Source: Actinomycetales bacterium (GTDB taxonomy: Bacteria; Actinomycetota; Actinomycetes; Actinomycetales; Dermatophilaceae). Taken from it: a DNA stretch of 64,000 nt. Location of the stretch: positions 992,001 through 1,056,000 of the forward strand of contig JADJVX010000017.1 of the NCBI GenBank assembly GCA_016710385.1, given 5' to 3'. Both the position numbers and the translations under genes were made by a program. How positions within the stretch are numbered: position 1 is the first letter of the stretch; every line of letters begins with the position of its first letter. The notes beneath the pieces are model-generated. The model made no database searches, had not been told where the DNA came from, and worked only from the letters and a program-made list of their open reading frames with translations. Below, piece after piece: positions 46,739 to 54,370 of the stretch.

Positions 46739-46861
46739 AATTGTGGGCACGGCCTGACTGCCCCGGTATGCCGGGTGGTCGCCTACGCCTGTGGGTTGGG
46801 CTTCCCGCTGGGGTCTGCCCTTGGGCTTGATCGCCTGACCTGGATGGAAGGGGCTAGGCGT

Positions 46862-47272
46862 TTAGGCGTTCAGACGCTCGAGAGGCTGCCCGGTGAGGGC
46901 CGCGATGAGCTCGAAGTCCTGGTCCGAGTGCAATACCGTGAGACCGGCGAGTTCGGCGGCGGCCGCGGTGACCAGGTCTGGGATCGACGGTGCCCGGTGA
47001 TGTCCTTCGCGGGCCAACAGCAGCTGGACCTGCACGGCACGGCCCTCGACCGCGGGCGTGAGGTATTCGACCGGCATCGACGACACCGGGGGGCGAGTCA
47101 ACATCACCCGAGCGTCGTCCCAGCTGCGCGCGGAGTAGCCGACCTCCAGCCGCGTCATCGAGGTGACCCGCACCAAGCGGCGTTCGATCCGCTCGGCCCA
47201 CGTCACCGCGTCCGGGCTCTGGCCAAGTCGGACCAGTGCTGACTTGTCGGCAAGCCACTGGGTCACTGCCAC
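46862..47272 (-). CDS. vapC: VapC-type PIN-domain toxin
   Basis: 136 residues. Acidic PIN residues appear in WLADKSALVRL, MTRLEVGYSAR, PDLVTAAAAE and LHSDQDFELIA. The family cleaves tRNA or rRNA. It overlaps the antitoxin gene by 10 bp. The length is normal and the active site looks complete, so it is probably functional. Confidence 0.92.
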   Translation of the reverse strand: MAVTQWLADKSALVRLGQSPDAVTWAERIERRLVRVTSMTRLEVGYSARSWDDARVMLTRPPVSSMPVEYLTPAVEGRAVQVQLLLAREGHHRAPSIPDLVTAAAAELAGLTVLHSDQDFELIAALTGQPLERLNA

Positions 47273-47484
47273 GCGGCGCCCATCACCTCGGGGTCGCCCA
47301 GGTCGCCAGCCAAGTCGGCGAACGCGGTCAGATCTGCCGCCGAAACGGCACTGTCCGCCGTTGCTGCGTCCGCCGCCAGCCGGCGACGGATGTACTCAAC
47401 CCGGGATAGGCCCAACCGTGCCGCGTGCGCATCGACGCCGGCCAGGACCACATCCGGCACGTCTCGGATCAACACGTCAGCCAT
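47263..47484 (-). CDS. vapB: VapB-type antitoxin
   Basis: 73 residues from ATG 47484 with GGAGGT 6-7 nt upstream. ADVLIRDVPDVVLAGVDAHAARLGLSRVEYIRRRL is a ribbon-helix-helix/Arc-type N-terminus; the acidic tail would wrap VapC. A GATATC inverted repeat directly upstream is the probable operator. Confidence 0.9.
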   Translation of the reverse strand: MADVLIRDVPDVVLAGVDAHAARLGLSRVEYIRRRLAADAATADSAVSAADLTAFADLAGDLGDPEVMGAAWQ

Positions 47485-47498
47485 TGCGACCACCTCCA

Positions 47499-47514
47499 GA
47501 TATCTCACGATATC
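47499..47514 (-). promoter_or_regulatory. VapB operator
   Basis: GATATC-TCAC-GATATC, 15 bp before the vapB start and overlapping the likely -10/leader. Toxin-antitoxin operons of this type are repressed by the VapBC complex. Confidence 0.65.
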
Positions 47515-47526
47515 AACGTCTTCCTA

Positions 47527-48069
47527 TCACCGACTGGTGCGCCGCCCTGCCCGGGCCGCCCCCACCCTCCTCCCGGCAAGGGCGGTGAGTAGCACTGTGT
47601 CGTGCAGCCCGGCCAGCGACGCCTGCGGGTGGCTCCCTTCCGGCACGTGGTAGGTGGGCAGCTCGGCGATCAGGCGGTCGACCTCGTGCGCTGTCAAGGG
47701 ACGCACATCTCCGTCCTCGGGTCGCTCCCCACGGGGCAAGAACTGGATCGCGCCGGCACACTCCTTGCCCACCTGAGTCAACAAGCCCATCTTGTCGATG
47801 ACGGTGACGTTGTAGGTCGTCGCCAGGTGGCTTCGCAGGTTGCCTTCGGGGAGCAACCCTTCCAAGAGCGAGGACACGGGCCGACGGTCGCCGTCGGTGA
47901 TCGGACGAGTGCCGACCGGCAACGACAGCGACATGGGACGGGCGCCGACGCCATAGCGATCAAGCGCTTGCTCGGTCTACTCGAGCCGGTACCGGAACGG
48001 ACGAGGCTCGGTCAGGACGGCGGCGTGCTGACCATAGAGCCACACGTCAAGCGCGCGCGATCTAGCCAT
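47527..48069 (-). pseudogene. hipA: Truncated HipA-like kinase, in-frame stop
   Basis: The start ATG 48069 gives ARSRALDVWLYGQHAAVLTE, interrupted by TAG at 47977-47979. The same frame then continues TEQALDRYGVGARPMSLSLPVGTRP and the Couple_hipA segment VSSLLEGLLPEGNLRSHLA. The frame ends at 47527, before any HipA_C kinase motif, next to the vapBC operator. About 60% of a normal HipA is gone, so no serine kinase activity is possible. Confidence 0.85.
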
Positions 48070-48305
48070 CGGTGATCCCGAACCCGGCCGAACTTGGCGA
48101 CGATGACGGCCTCCCGTCCCAGCTTCGCCAGCGCTTGCATGGCCGTGTCCATGCTCACCGAGCCGACCCGTTCCAGCCTTGATACGGTCATCCGACTGAC
48201 TCCCAGCACCGCCGCAAGCTCGGTTTGCTGCCACCCCTTCTCACGCCGTGCGTCCCGGATGGCCGCACCCAGGTCTGCAGGGGTCAGAGCCCGCGTGTGA
48301 TACAT
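48012..48305 (-). CDS. hipB: HipB-like XRE antitoxin
   Basis: 97 residues from ATG 48305. LTPADLGAAIRDARREKGWQQTELAAVLGVSRMTVSRLERVGSVSMDTAMQALAKLG is a complete Cro/C1 HTH. The 3' end overlaps the hipA start by 58 bp. It remains open although its toxin is truncated, so it may survive as a DNA-binding regulator. Confidence 0.85.
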   Translation of the reverse strand: MYHTRALTPADLGAAIRDARREKGWQQTELAAVLGVSRMTVSRLERVGSVSMDTAMQALAKLGREAVIVAKFGRVRDHRWLDRARLTCGSMVSTPPS

Positions 48306-48457
48306 ATGTTGACCATGCTGCACTAGCGGCCAATGCTCGCTATTTTGTGCACTTCGCCGACACAGCCACCTGCCGAGGCGCCCCCGCTCGGCAACGGGAC
48401 GTGAACCGCCCAAGGTTTCATACCGCTCCTGCCTGAGTCCAGGAGGATGAGCACATG

Positions 48458-48690
48458 CCGTAGGTGATTCAGCCCGAGTTGAAGGCTCGGGCTGTGCGTT
48501 TGGTGTTGGAGCACCGGGCGGAGTACCGACGATGACGGCCGCGGTGTCGGCTGTGTCCAGGCAGGTTGGTGTCGGCAAGGAGTCGTTGCGCCGGTGGGTG
48601 ACACAGGCCAGCGTCGACGCCGTGACCGGCCGGGCGTGACCACCGAAGAGGTGGAGGAAATCCGCCGGCTCAAAGCGGAGAACGAGTACC
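48458..48690 (+). pseudogene. IS3-family orfA remnant
   Basis: Pieces of a transposase HTH protein in shifting frames: VIQPELKARAVRLVLEHRAEYRR, then AVSAVSRQVGVGKESLRRWVTQASVDAV, then VTTEEVEEIRRLKAENE. There is a stop after the second codon and two frameshifts. It stops abruptly at 48690, where RHS sequence (minus strand) begins, so it marks the left edge of the toxin array. Confidence 0.8.
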
Positions 48691-48838
48691 CCACAGTCGA
48701 GACCCCACCACCAGCCCCAGTACTCGAACCGACGGTCACCCGCCCAGCAATGTCAGAGGTGGTGGTCGCGATCACGGCGATCTCGCGGCGGCTCCGCTCA
48801 CGTATGCCGGTCAGTGCCGGTTCACACGAACCGCTCAA
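48691..48838 (-). pseudogene. RHS tip junction fragment
   Basis: The minus strand reads GAGGGVSTVGYSF, the same segment that heads the RHS pieces at 50.6, 54.0 and 57.85 kb, and nothing further because the IS remnant cuts in. It is the leftmost trace of the direct repeat used throughout the array. Confidence 0.6.
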
Positions 48839-48839
48839 A

Positions 48840-49064
48840 TCAGGGGATGAAGGCCAGGTTCTTCGTCTCGAAGTATTGCTTAGCTAAAGCTCGCGGCCAT
48901 GCAAGAAATAACTGAAGGATCAAATACCATACAGGTATGGTCACCAAACACCACCAGCCCTGAGCGCCCGAAACCGTTTGAGTGATAGTGGTTACAGTCT
49001 GGAGCATGAATAGCACACCGCAAGCCCAACTGCCTATTCTATATCGTGCGATATGATTTGTCAT
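48840..49064 (-). CDS. Small two-helix membrane protein, candidate immunity protein
   Basis: 74 residues: SWACGVLFMLQTVTTITQTV and WWCLVTIPVWYLILQLFLAWP are membrane helices, followed by a short polar tail. It lies 22 bp downstream of a toxin-tip remnant on the same strand, the position held by immunity genes elsewhere in the array. Low GC compared with the chromosome. Function is inferred from position only. Confidence 0.55.
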   Translation of the reverse strand: MTNHIARYRIGSWACGVLFMLQTVTTITQTVSGAQGWWCLVTIPVWYLILQLFLAWPRALAKQYFETKNLAFIP

Positions 49065-49086
49065 TTCAGGGCTCCGTGTTGGCTGA

Positions 49087-49345
49087 CTAGAAGGTTAGGT
49101 TGACCATCGTTCCGATCCTTGCGCCACCTCCATTGCCGATTCCTACATCGAACTCAACGGGTTGATTCCGTTCGAGGTTCTTCGAGACATTCGCTGTGAC
49201 AAATTGTCCGCCTCCGGCAACCCCATTGACGCTCACACCCCGCCGCACCAGAGATCCGTGTCATCCAACGTAAACAGCTTTTCCACCAAATCCGACTCCG
49301 CGGAACGAGACCGTCGGGTGCCCTCACTGATATGAGACGCCTCCA
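49087..49345 (-). pseudogene. Decayed toxin C-terminal domain
   Basis: One frame reads TVSFRGVGFGGKAVYVG, then a TGA, then HGSLVRRGVSVNGVAGGGQ and VEFDVGIGNGGGARIGTMVNLTF to TAG 49087. The Gly-rich beta pattern is coherent across the stop, so a single base change probably killed it. No RHS part is attached. The domain family is not recognised. Confidence 0.5.
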
Positions 49346-49391
49346 CAAGCAACACTCGACCAGGTGCGGCGACCCACTGTTGAGCACACGA

Positions 49392-49907
49392 TTATGAACT
49401 CGACTGGACGGAGCATCGGCCCGTCTGCGCGAACTCGTCTTTCGTTACAAGCGAGACCTGTCCATCGCGGCTAAACATAGCAAGTCTGTCCGAAGGGATG
49501 TTATCGGCCTGAGCGGAACGTCCGTACCAGAATCCAATTTCATACTGCCCCCTTTCATCAAATACCTCAATCATCAGGTCTTTGCGGAGGTCATAGTGTC
49601 CACTGACTTCACTCCAGCTGCTTGGCCTGAGGGGAACGTCAGCTCGCGATGACCCCAGGTAGTTGCGTGCCGTCCATGATGGCTCGATAAAGTCGCCCTT
49701 CGGCGTGGCTTCTGTAATTTGCGCGCGAAAAGGTAGCCAACCGGGGCAAGCGTTAACAACAATTGAAATGCTCGTGTCCTCCAGCGTAAACGCGACTGGT
49801 CTGTTCGCTGGCAAGCTTGGTACGCAGCAAGCCAAGAGCATCGAAAGGAACCAGACCTGTAAAATCCTGCAAGCGCGGTAGGCCTTTGTGTTTGAAGGGC
49901 TTAACAT
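49392..49907 (-). CDS. Lipoprotein, candidate immunity protein (paralogue 1)
   Basis: 171 residues. Start ATG 49907 overlaps the toxin stop as ATGTTAA. Signal peptide and lipobox: ILQVWFLSMLLAC-C. The mature part reads SLPANRPVAFTLEDTSISIVVNACPGW, then EPSWTARNYLGSSR and DERGQYEIGFWYGRSA. It is a close paralogue of the 57858-58382 lipoprotein and more distant from the 50651 one. All three directly follow tips ending GLxxGxYx. A surface-anchored partner implies the tip acts outside the cytoplasm (inference). Confidence 0.7.
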   Translation of the reverse strand: MLSPSNTKAYRACRILQVWFLSMLLACCVPSLPANRPVAFTLEDTSISIVVNACPGWLPFRAQITEATPKGDFIEPSWTARNYLGSSRADVPLRPSSWSEVSGHYDLRKDLMIEVFDERGQYEIGFWYGRSAQADNIPSDRLAMFSRDGQVSLVTKDEFAQTGRCSVQSSS

Positions 49908-50638
49908 CGATAGCCACCCTCGGAGAGTCCGGATTGCATTACGAAGAAATTCGAACACGCACTGCTTTCCGCCGGGAAGTACGCGCCCGCGAGCGAAAGA
50001 GGGCCGCCAGGTGGCATCGCTGGATCCACACTCAACCCACCCGTGCCACTGGTGACCCCAGTCAACCGCGACGCACCATCCGTGCAATACGCCGACACAG
50101 CAACCGTCCCGCCGCCGACCTGACGCGTCGTGCTGGTCCGAGACCCGTTCTTCCCCGCGGCCGGATCAGCACCACACCCACCCACACCGGCATACCCATA
50201 CCCCAACGTCACCACCGGCCGCGTCCCCACCGCAGCCAACACCGCCTGAGTCAACCGACCCACCGCATCAAACGAATACGACCAATCCACCGCATTCGCC
50301 GCCGCACCACTATCAGTCGCCTGAACCCGAGTCACCCGCCCAGCCTGCGACCGAACCACCACCTCAGACAACACCCGAGCCCCCACCGACCACGCCTGCG
50401 CCTTTGCCGCCCCGGCAGCAGTCCGCACCAACGACCCCAACCCGATCACCGGCGGCCCCACCGGCCCATAGGTCACACCCGACACCGCCGCCGCGTCATA
50501 CCCGACCGCAGCAACCTGTATGCCGTCCAACGACACCATCGACACCCGACCATCATCCAAGTACGAGTACCCCACTGTCGAGACCCCACCACCAGCAGCG
50601 GGTCGAGGTCGGATCGGGCACGTTGGGCCCTCGATCAA
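49901..50638 (-). pseudogene. RHS YD-repeat segment fused to a truncated toxin tail
   Basis: About 200 residues of YD-repeat shell (VSTVGYSYLDDGRVSMVSLDG, AVDWSYSFDAVGRLTQAVLA, VTLGYGYAGVGGCG) run into GGLSVDPA. The frame then switches directly to PPGGPLSLAGAYFPAESSAC and FFVMQSGLSEGGYRC. That tail equals only the last third of the HExxH-type tip domain; the His/Glu part is missing. The join is a recombination breakpoint. The downstream lipoprotein gene is intact. Confidence 0.75.
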
Positions 50639-50650
50639 CCCGCGCGGTGA

Positions 50651-51139
50651 TTATGCGGGCGGCACAGAGGAAGCGGACGATGGCCGGGTTAGGCAACCGA
50701 TATTGGCCGACATGAATTCTTCTTCGCTGACAGAACCCCGATCTGACAGGACCATTCCGTCTTTCAGGTCAAGTGGCACTAGGGCGACTGAAGCCATGGA
50801 TCCTTTGGATGTCGTTTTACCAAAACCGTAGGAAACATTCGGTGCCAACGACTGCTTCAGCGGGACATCCGTCTTCCAGCCTTCGGGAGCCACTCCGATT
50901 TCCTGTCGAAAGATGGAGTGACCCTTGCCTTCAGAGGCCACCTTCCAGAGCCACCCGTTTTGATCACTCAATCGAACCTCCACAACATCACTTCCTGGGC
51001 AACTTCGAACGATGACTTTCAGCCGGCCCTCTTCGCGAACGACTCCAATTCCCGATTCGGGACGATTTGATGGAAAGACCACGCAAGACGAAACCATAGT
51101 TAGCGTTAGAACCGCTAAAATGGGGACTTGTTGTTTCAT
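50651..51139 (-). CDS. Lipoprotein, candidate immunity protein (paralogue 2, divergent)
   Basis: 162 residues from ATG 51139, overlapping the toxin stop as ATGA. Signal and lipobox: VPILAVLTLTMVSSC. The mature part begins VVFPSNRPESG and has VIVRSCPGSDVVEVRL where paralogues have VVNACPGW. The C-terminal layout matches the paralogues (YGFGKTTSKG..., EEEFMSANIGCL against DEFAQTGRC). Sequence has diverged most here, as expected of an immunity protein matched to a different tip. Confidence 0.7.
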   Translation of the reverse strand: MKQQVPILAVLTLTMVSSCVVFPSNRPESGIGVVREEGRLKVIVRSCPGSDVVEVRLSDQNGWLWKVASEGKGHSIFRQEIGVAPEGWKTDVPLKQSLAPNVSYGFGKTTSKGSMASVALVPLDLKDGMVLSDRGSVSEEEFMSANIGCLTRPSSASSVPPA

Positions 51140-52473
51140 GGAGCATATCCCCCGTCCCCCAACCCTGCCCAGACTTCGAAGGGATTGCTCGCGCCGGGGT
51201 ATCGACTTTCCATGGAAAGATATTCGAGAGCGAACAGAGGGCCCCCCATTGCCCATTGATCTGAATGTTTCAGTCCGTGAGCTCGCAGACGATCCTGGGT
51301 CGCCAACTCTACCGCAGGAATACTTGTGACGAAGGTGTTGCCGTAGGTTGTGCCACCGCGCCCGAACCCTCCTGTGGCACCCGTGCAACCCACCAACCCC
51401 TCGGAATACAGGCCACACGAACCACCGTTTGCGACAGCGATAGTGGTGCCCACGGTGGTCATGGGGAGGTTAGCGATGAATCTCGCGAACGCCCACACCC
51501 CGTTCAACGTCAGCTGAGGGCTGGTGACTGGGCCGTAATAGCGTCCGTCGCTTTTCGTCTGAATCTTCTTCTTCGACTTCGGGATAGGTATTGCTCCAGA
51601 ATGCACGAGGAAGCCGCCGCCGCAGTCGAGGCAGGTCATCGTGCCGGTGTAGTCGGCGTGGTTGATGGGGTCTTGGGGGTAGGTGTAGGTGGTGGTGTTA
51701 CCCCCAGCGACCGGATCGGTGGCCGTGAACATCCCCAACGCCGGCAGATACGTCCGGGCACCCATCAAGGTCTGGCTCAACCCTCCCGTGTGTTCATACC
51801 CCCGCTGGAACACCCCAGCCCACCCATCAGTGGTCCCAGTACCCGCCCGGGTAGCCGGCACCGCAGTCGTATCCACCACCCCACTAGCAGGATTGAGCGG
51901 TTGACCGAACGGGTCATACACACACCCCGCCGTCACCACCCCACCCGACACCGTCGCGATCACATCACCATGCAGATTCGACACCGACCACGAACCAGTC
52001 GCCCCCACGGCATACCCCTTCCGGTGCAACACCCCACCCGGCAACGACACATACCGCTCCACCACCGCACCACCGGCAGTCAACAACAGATCCGGCGAAT
52101 CACCGGTTCCCGTGAACCCATACCGCACCGTCGAAGCCTCCACACCCGAAGCCGACCGTGACGCGACACGACCCAACACATCCCGCACATACGACACCGT
52201 TTGCGACGGGGCAATCCCGCTGGTGGACGTGCCGGTCACCCGATCCGCGCCGTCATACGACCACGACTGAGACCCAACCTGCGTCGCGTTCCCATGCCCG
52301 TCATACACAATCGTCGCCGGATCCACACTCAACCCACCCGTACTCCTGGTGACACCAGCGCTGCTCCCCCGAACCCTCCGCCGCCGCGGCACGACACCCC
52401 AGCACCTTGTATGCCGTCGGCAGCCCAACCCCTGCGGCACAACCTTCGCGAACGCGTTGCACGCGAGTCTCAA
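51136..52473 (-). CDS. Orphan RHS tip with variable C-terminal toxin domain (HGxxH variant)
   Basis: About 400 coherent residues; the first 40-50 are junk from a recombination join. RHS core: VYDGHGNATQVGSQSWSYDGADRVTG, SPDLLLTAGGAVVERYVSLPGG, SVSNLHGDVIATV, VYDPFGQPLNPASGVV, and the terminal core ARTYLPALGMFTATDP...YTYPQDPINHADYTG. The C-terminal domain (about 160 residues) has LRAHGLKHSDQWAMGGPLFALEYL and ends NPFEVWAGLGDGGYAP. It aligns with the 58376 domain, but HExxH reads HGLKH, so the catalytic Glu is absent. No signal peptide or N-terminal RHS part is present. Confidence 0.7.
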   Translation of the reverse strand: MRLACNAFAKVVPQGLGCRRHTRCWGVVPRRRRVRGSSAGVTRSTGGLSVDPATIVYDGHGNATQVGSQSWSYDGADRVTGTSTSGIAPSQTVSYVRDVLGRVASRSASGVEASTVRYGFTGTGDSPDLLLTAGGAVVERYVSLPGGVLHRKGYAVGATGSWSVSNLHGDVIATVSGGVVTAGCVYDPFGQPLNPASGVVDTTAVPATRAGTGTTDGWAGVFQRGYEHTGGLSQTLMGARTYLPALGMFTATDPVAGGNTTTYTYPQDPINHADYTGTMTCLDCGGGFLVHSGAIPIPKSKKKIQTKSDGRYYGPVTSPQLTLNGVWAFARFIANLPMTTVGTTIAVANGGSCGLYSEGLVGCTGATGGFGRGGTTYGNTFVTSIPAVELATQDRLRAHGLKHSDQWAMGGPLFALEYLSMESRYPGASNPFEVWAGLGDGGYAP

Positions 52474-52476
52474 CGG

Positions 52477-53316
52477 TCACGTTTGGCCCTGACTGTCCCG
52501 TTCCGCGGCCCACGCCTTGAGGTCGACGTCAAAGGGTTCGAAGTGGAACGCCTCGGGTCGTGGAGTGACCGCGGTGCCCTTCACCCACACTGACGAGGCG
52601 AACTTCGGCTCGAACTTCAGCCGGCCATGAACCAACCGGATCGTCTTCATCACCTGAGTCAAGGCGAACAGGTCGGCCCGCGCAGGGAAATCCTCTCCCA
52701 ACTGCTCCCACTCGACCCGGTCAAGTGATGCCTCGATCCGTGTCCGCGCCACACCCCCTTCATCGATGTCGGCAACCACCCGAGCCCACACCTTCGACTG
52801 ACGATCCTGACGCTCCTGAGACACCCAACGATAGGCACCGAAATTGCGGCGTAAATAGTCCGCCAGCGACGCAGCATCCGCGCCAGAGAGCCCGCCGACA
52901 GCACAATTGACGACATACACCCAGGTCGCGATGAGACATTGTCGACTATCCTCAGGCGATAGCACGATCCAATCGTTGCGAACTTTGACGAATATGTTAC
53001 CGTCGAGAGGCTTGCCATCGAACCCCCCGACCACTGACGCCTGAAGGGGCGCGCCGGCGGGGTACACCGAGATTCCGCGGTTCGACCATTCACTCACTCC
53101 GTTGTACTCAAGGTCTGAGAACAGGACTGCCATTCGTGCTCGGCTAGCCATTTGTGCGTGGTTGACACACCACGCCGCGGACCACAGAGACAAATGTCGG
53201 GATGCCTGCACGAATCGGGTTAGGCAATGCGTCTGGTCTATGATAGAATTTTCAACAAAATTGTAGACGACAGGTGTTGGCCAGACGAAAAAGCCCTGAA
53301 GCTTGGTGGCTTTCAC
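52477..53316 (-). CDS. Uncharacterised protein inside the RHS array, candidate immunity protein
   Basis: 279 residues if read from 53316. A start near 53133 (MAVLFSDLEYNGVSEWSNRG) is more convincing, because the first 60 residues overlap recombined sequence. Soluble; GKPLDGNIFVKVRNDWIVLSPEDSRQCLIATW, LRRNFGAYRWVSQERQDRQSKVWARVVADIDEGG and FHFEPFDVDLKAWAAE. No family recognised. It lies between two RHS fragments, where an immunity gene would be expected. Confidence 0.6.
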   Translation of the reverse strand: MKATKLQGFFVWPTPVVYNFVENSIIDQTHCLTRFVQASRHLSLWSAAWCVNHAQMASRARMAVLFSDLEYNGVSEWSNRGISVYPAGAPLQASVVGGFDGKPLDGNIFVKVRNDWIVLSPEDSRQCLIATWVYVVNCAVGGLSGADAASLADYLRRNFGAYRWVSQERQDRQSKVWARVVADIDEGGVARTRIEASLDRVEWEQLGEDFPARADLFALTQVMKTIRLVHGRLKFEPKFASSVWVKGTAVTPRPEAFHFEPFDVDLKAWAAERDSQGQT

Positions 53317-53990
53317 GTGCCGGTCACCCGATCCGCGCCGTCATACGACCACGACTGAGACCCAACCTGGGTCGCGTTCCCATGCCCGTCATACACAATC
53401 GTCGCTGGATCCACCGTCAACCCACCCGTGCCACTGGCGACCCCAGTCAACCGCGACGCACCATCCGTGCAATACGCCGACACCGCAACCGTCCCGCCGC
53501 CGACCTGACGCGTCGTGCTGGTCCGAGACCCATTCCCCGCGGCCGGGTCAGCACCACACCCACCCACACCGGCATACCCATACCCCAACGTCACCACCGG
53601 CCGCGTCCCCACCGCAGCCAACACCGCTGAAGTGAGCCGACCCACCGCATCAAACGAATACGACCAATCCACCGCATTCACTGCCGCCGCCGAATCAGTC
53701 GCCTGAACCCGAGTCACCCGCCCAGTCTGCGACCGCACCACCGTCTCAGACAACACCCGAGCCCCCACCGACCACGACTGTGCCTTCGCCGCCCCGGCAA
53801 CAGTCCGCACCAACGACCCCGACCCGATCACCGGCGACCCCACCGGCCCATAGGTCACACCCGACACTTCCGCCGCCGCGTCATACCCGACCGCAGCAAC
53901 CTGTATGCCGTCCAACGACACCATCGACACCCGACCATCATCCAAGAACGCATACCCCACAGTCGACACCCCACCACCAGCAGGTCCTTC
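53313..53990 (-). pseudogene. RHS YD-repeat segment, second copy
   Basis: About 220 residues nearly identical to the 49.9-50.6 kb copy (VGYAFLDDGRVSMVSLDG, VIGSGSLVRTVAGAAKAQSW, VYDGHGNATQVGSQSWSYDG). It breaks off at ADRVTGT, whereas the full core continues STSGIAPSQ. A different sequence starts at 53330. It carries no tip of its own and serves as a long direct repeat. Confidence 0.75.
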
Positions 53991-54005
53991 CTCTGCCGCG
54001 TCAGG

Positions 54006-54134
54006 TCACCTCAGCACCTTGTATGCCGTCGGCAGCCACGTCCCGGCACACTTTTCGGGAACCCGATGCACGCGAGTCTCAACGATCACCGTGTATACAA
54101 TTGGCCCTGGCGCTTCGTTGCAGGTCCTTCGCAT
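54006..54134 (-). pseudogene. Short coding remnant repeated in the array
   Basis: 42 codons ending VIVETRVHRVPEKCAGTWLPTAYKVLR-stop. A related stretch (VTVETRVQRVREGCAAG, GLPTAYKVLG) lies at 52.40-52.48 kb. It is probably the tail of a lost gene carried with the RHS repeat; both copies contain the GTATGCCG octamer. Confidence 0.45.
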
Positions 54135-54138
54135 TCCC

Positions 54139-54366
54139 CTACCTGCCCTTCTTAACAGGAAGCCTTAGCCAATAGATAGTGAACCCGATCAGGCCCGCAC
54201 CACCGACAATGAAGCAGGCACCCCGCCCTGACTCTTCTGAGCGCATGAGTTGAAACCCGAGGATAGGCGCCATGATCTCGACGGCAGCGATGGTTATGTA
54301 TATTCGCCAGTAGCCTATGTCGAAGAGCGACCTCCCGGTCGGCCGTCCCTTTTCAGCCTTGTTCAT
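54139..54366 (-). CDS. Small membrane protein, candidate immunity protein
   Basis: 75 residues from ATG 54366, 4 bp after the stop of the RHS tip at 54371. Two helices: YWRIYITIAAVEIMAPILGF and CFIVGGAGLIGFTIYWL, each followed by basic residues. Position and size fit an immunity protein for a membrane- or wall-acting tip (inference). Confidence 0.6.
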   Translation of the reverse strand: MNKAEKGRPTGRSLFDIGYWRIYITIAAVEIMAPILGFQLMRSEESGRGACFIVGGAGLIGFTIYWLRLPVKKGR

Positions 54367-54370
54367 GTGA

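Noticed and set aside
50651..51418. Longer 255-residue version of the second lipoprotein
   Set aside because: The extra 93 residues are antisense-like basic sequence overlapping the toxin tip; ATG 51139 gives a perfect signal peptide and an ATGA overlap.
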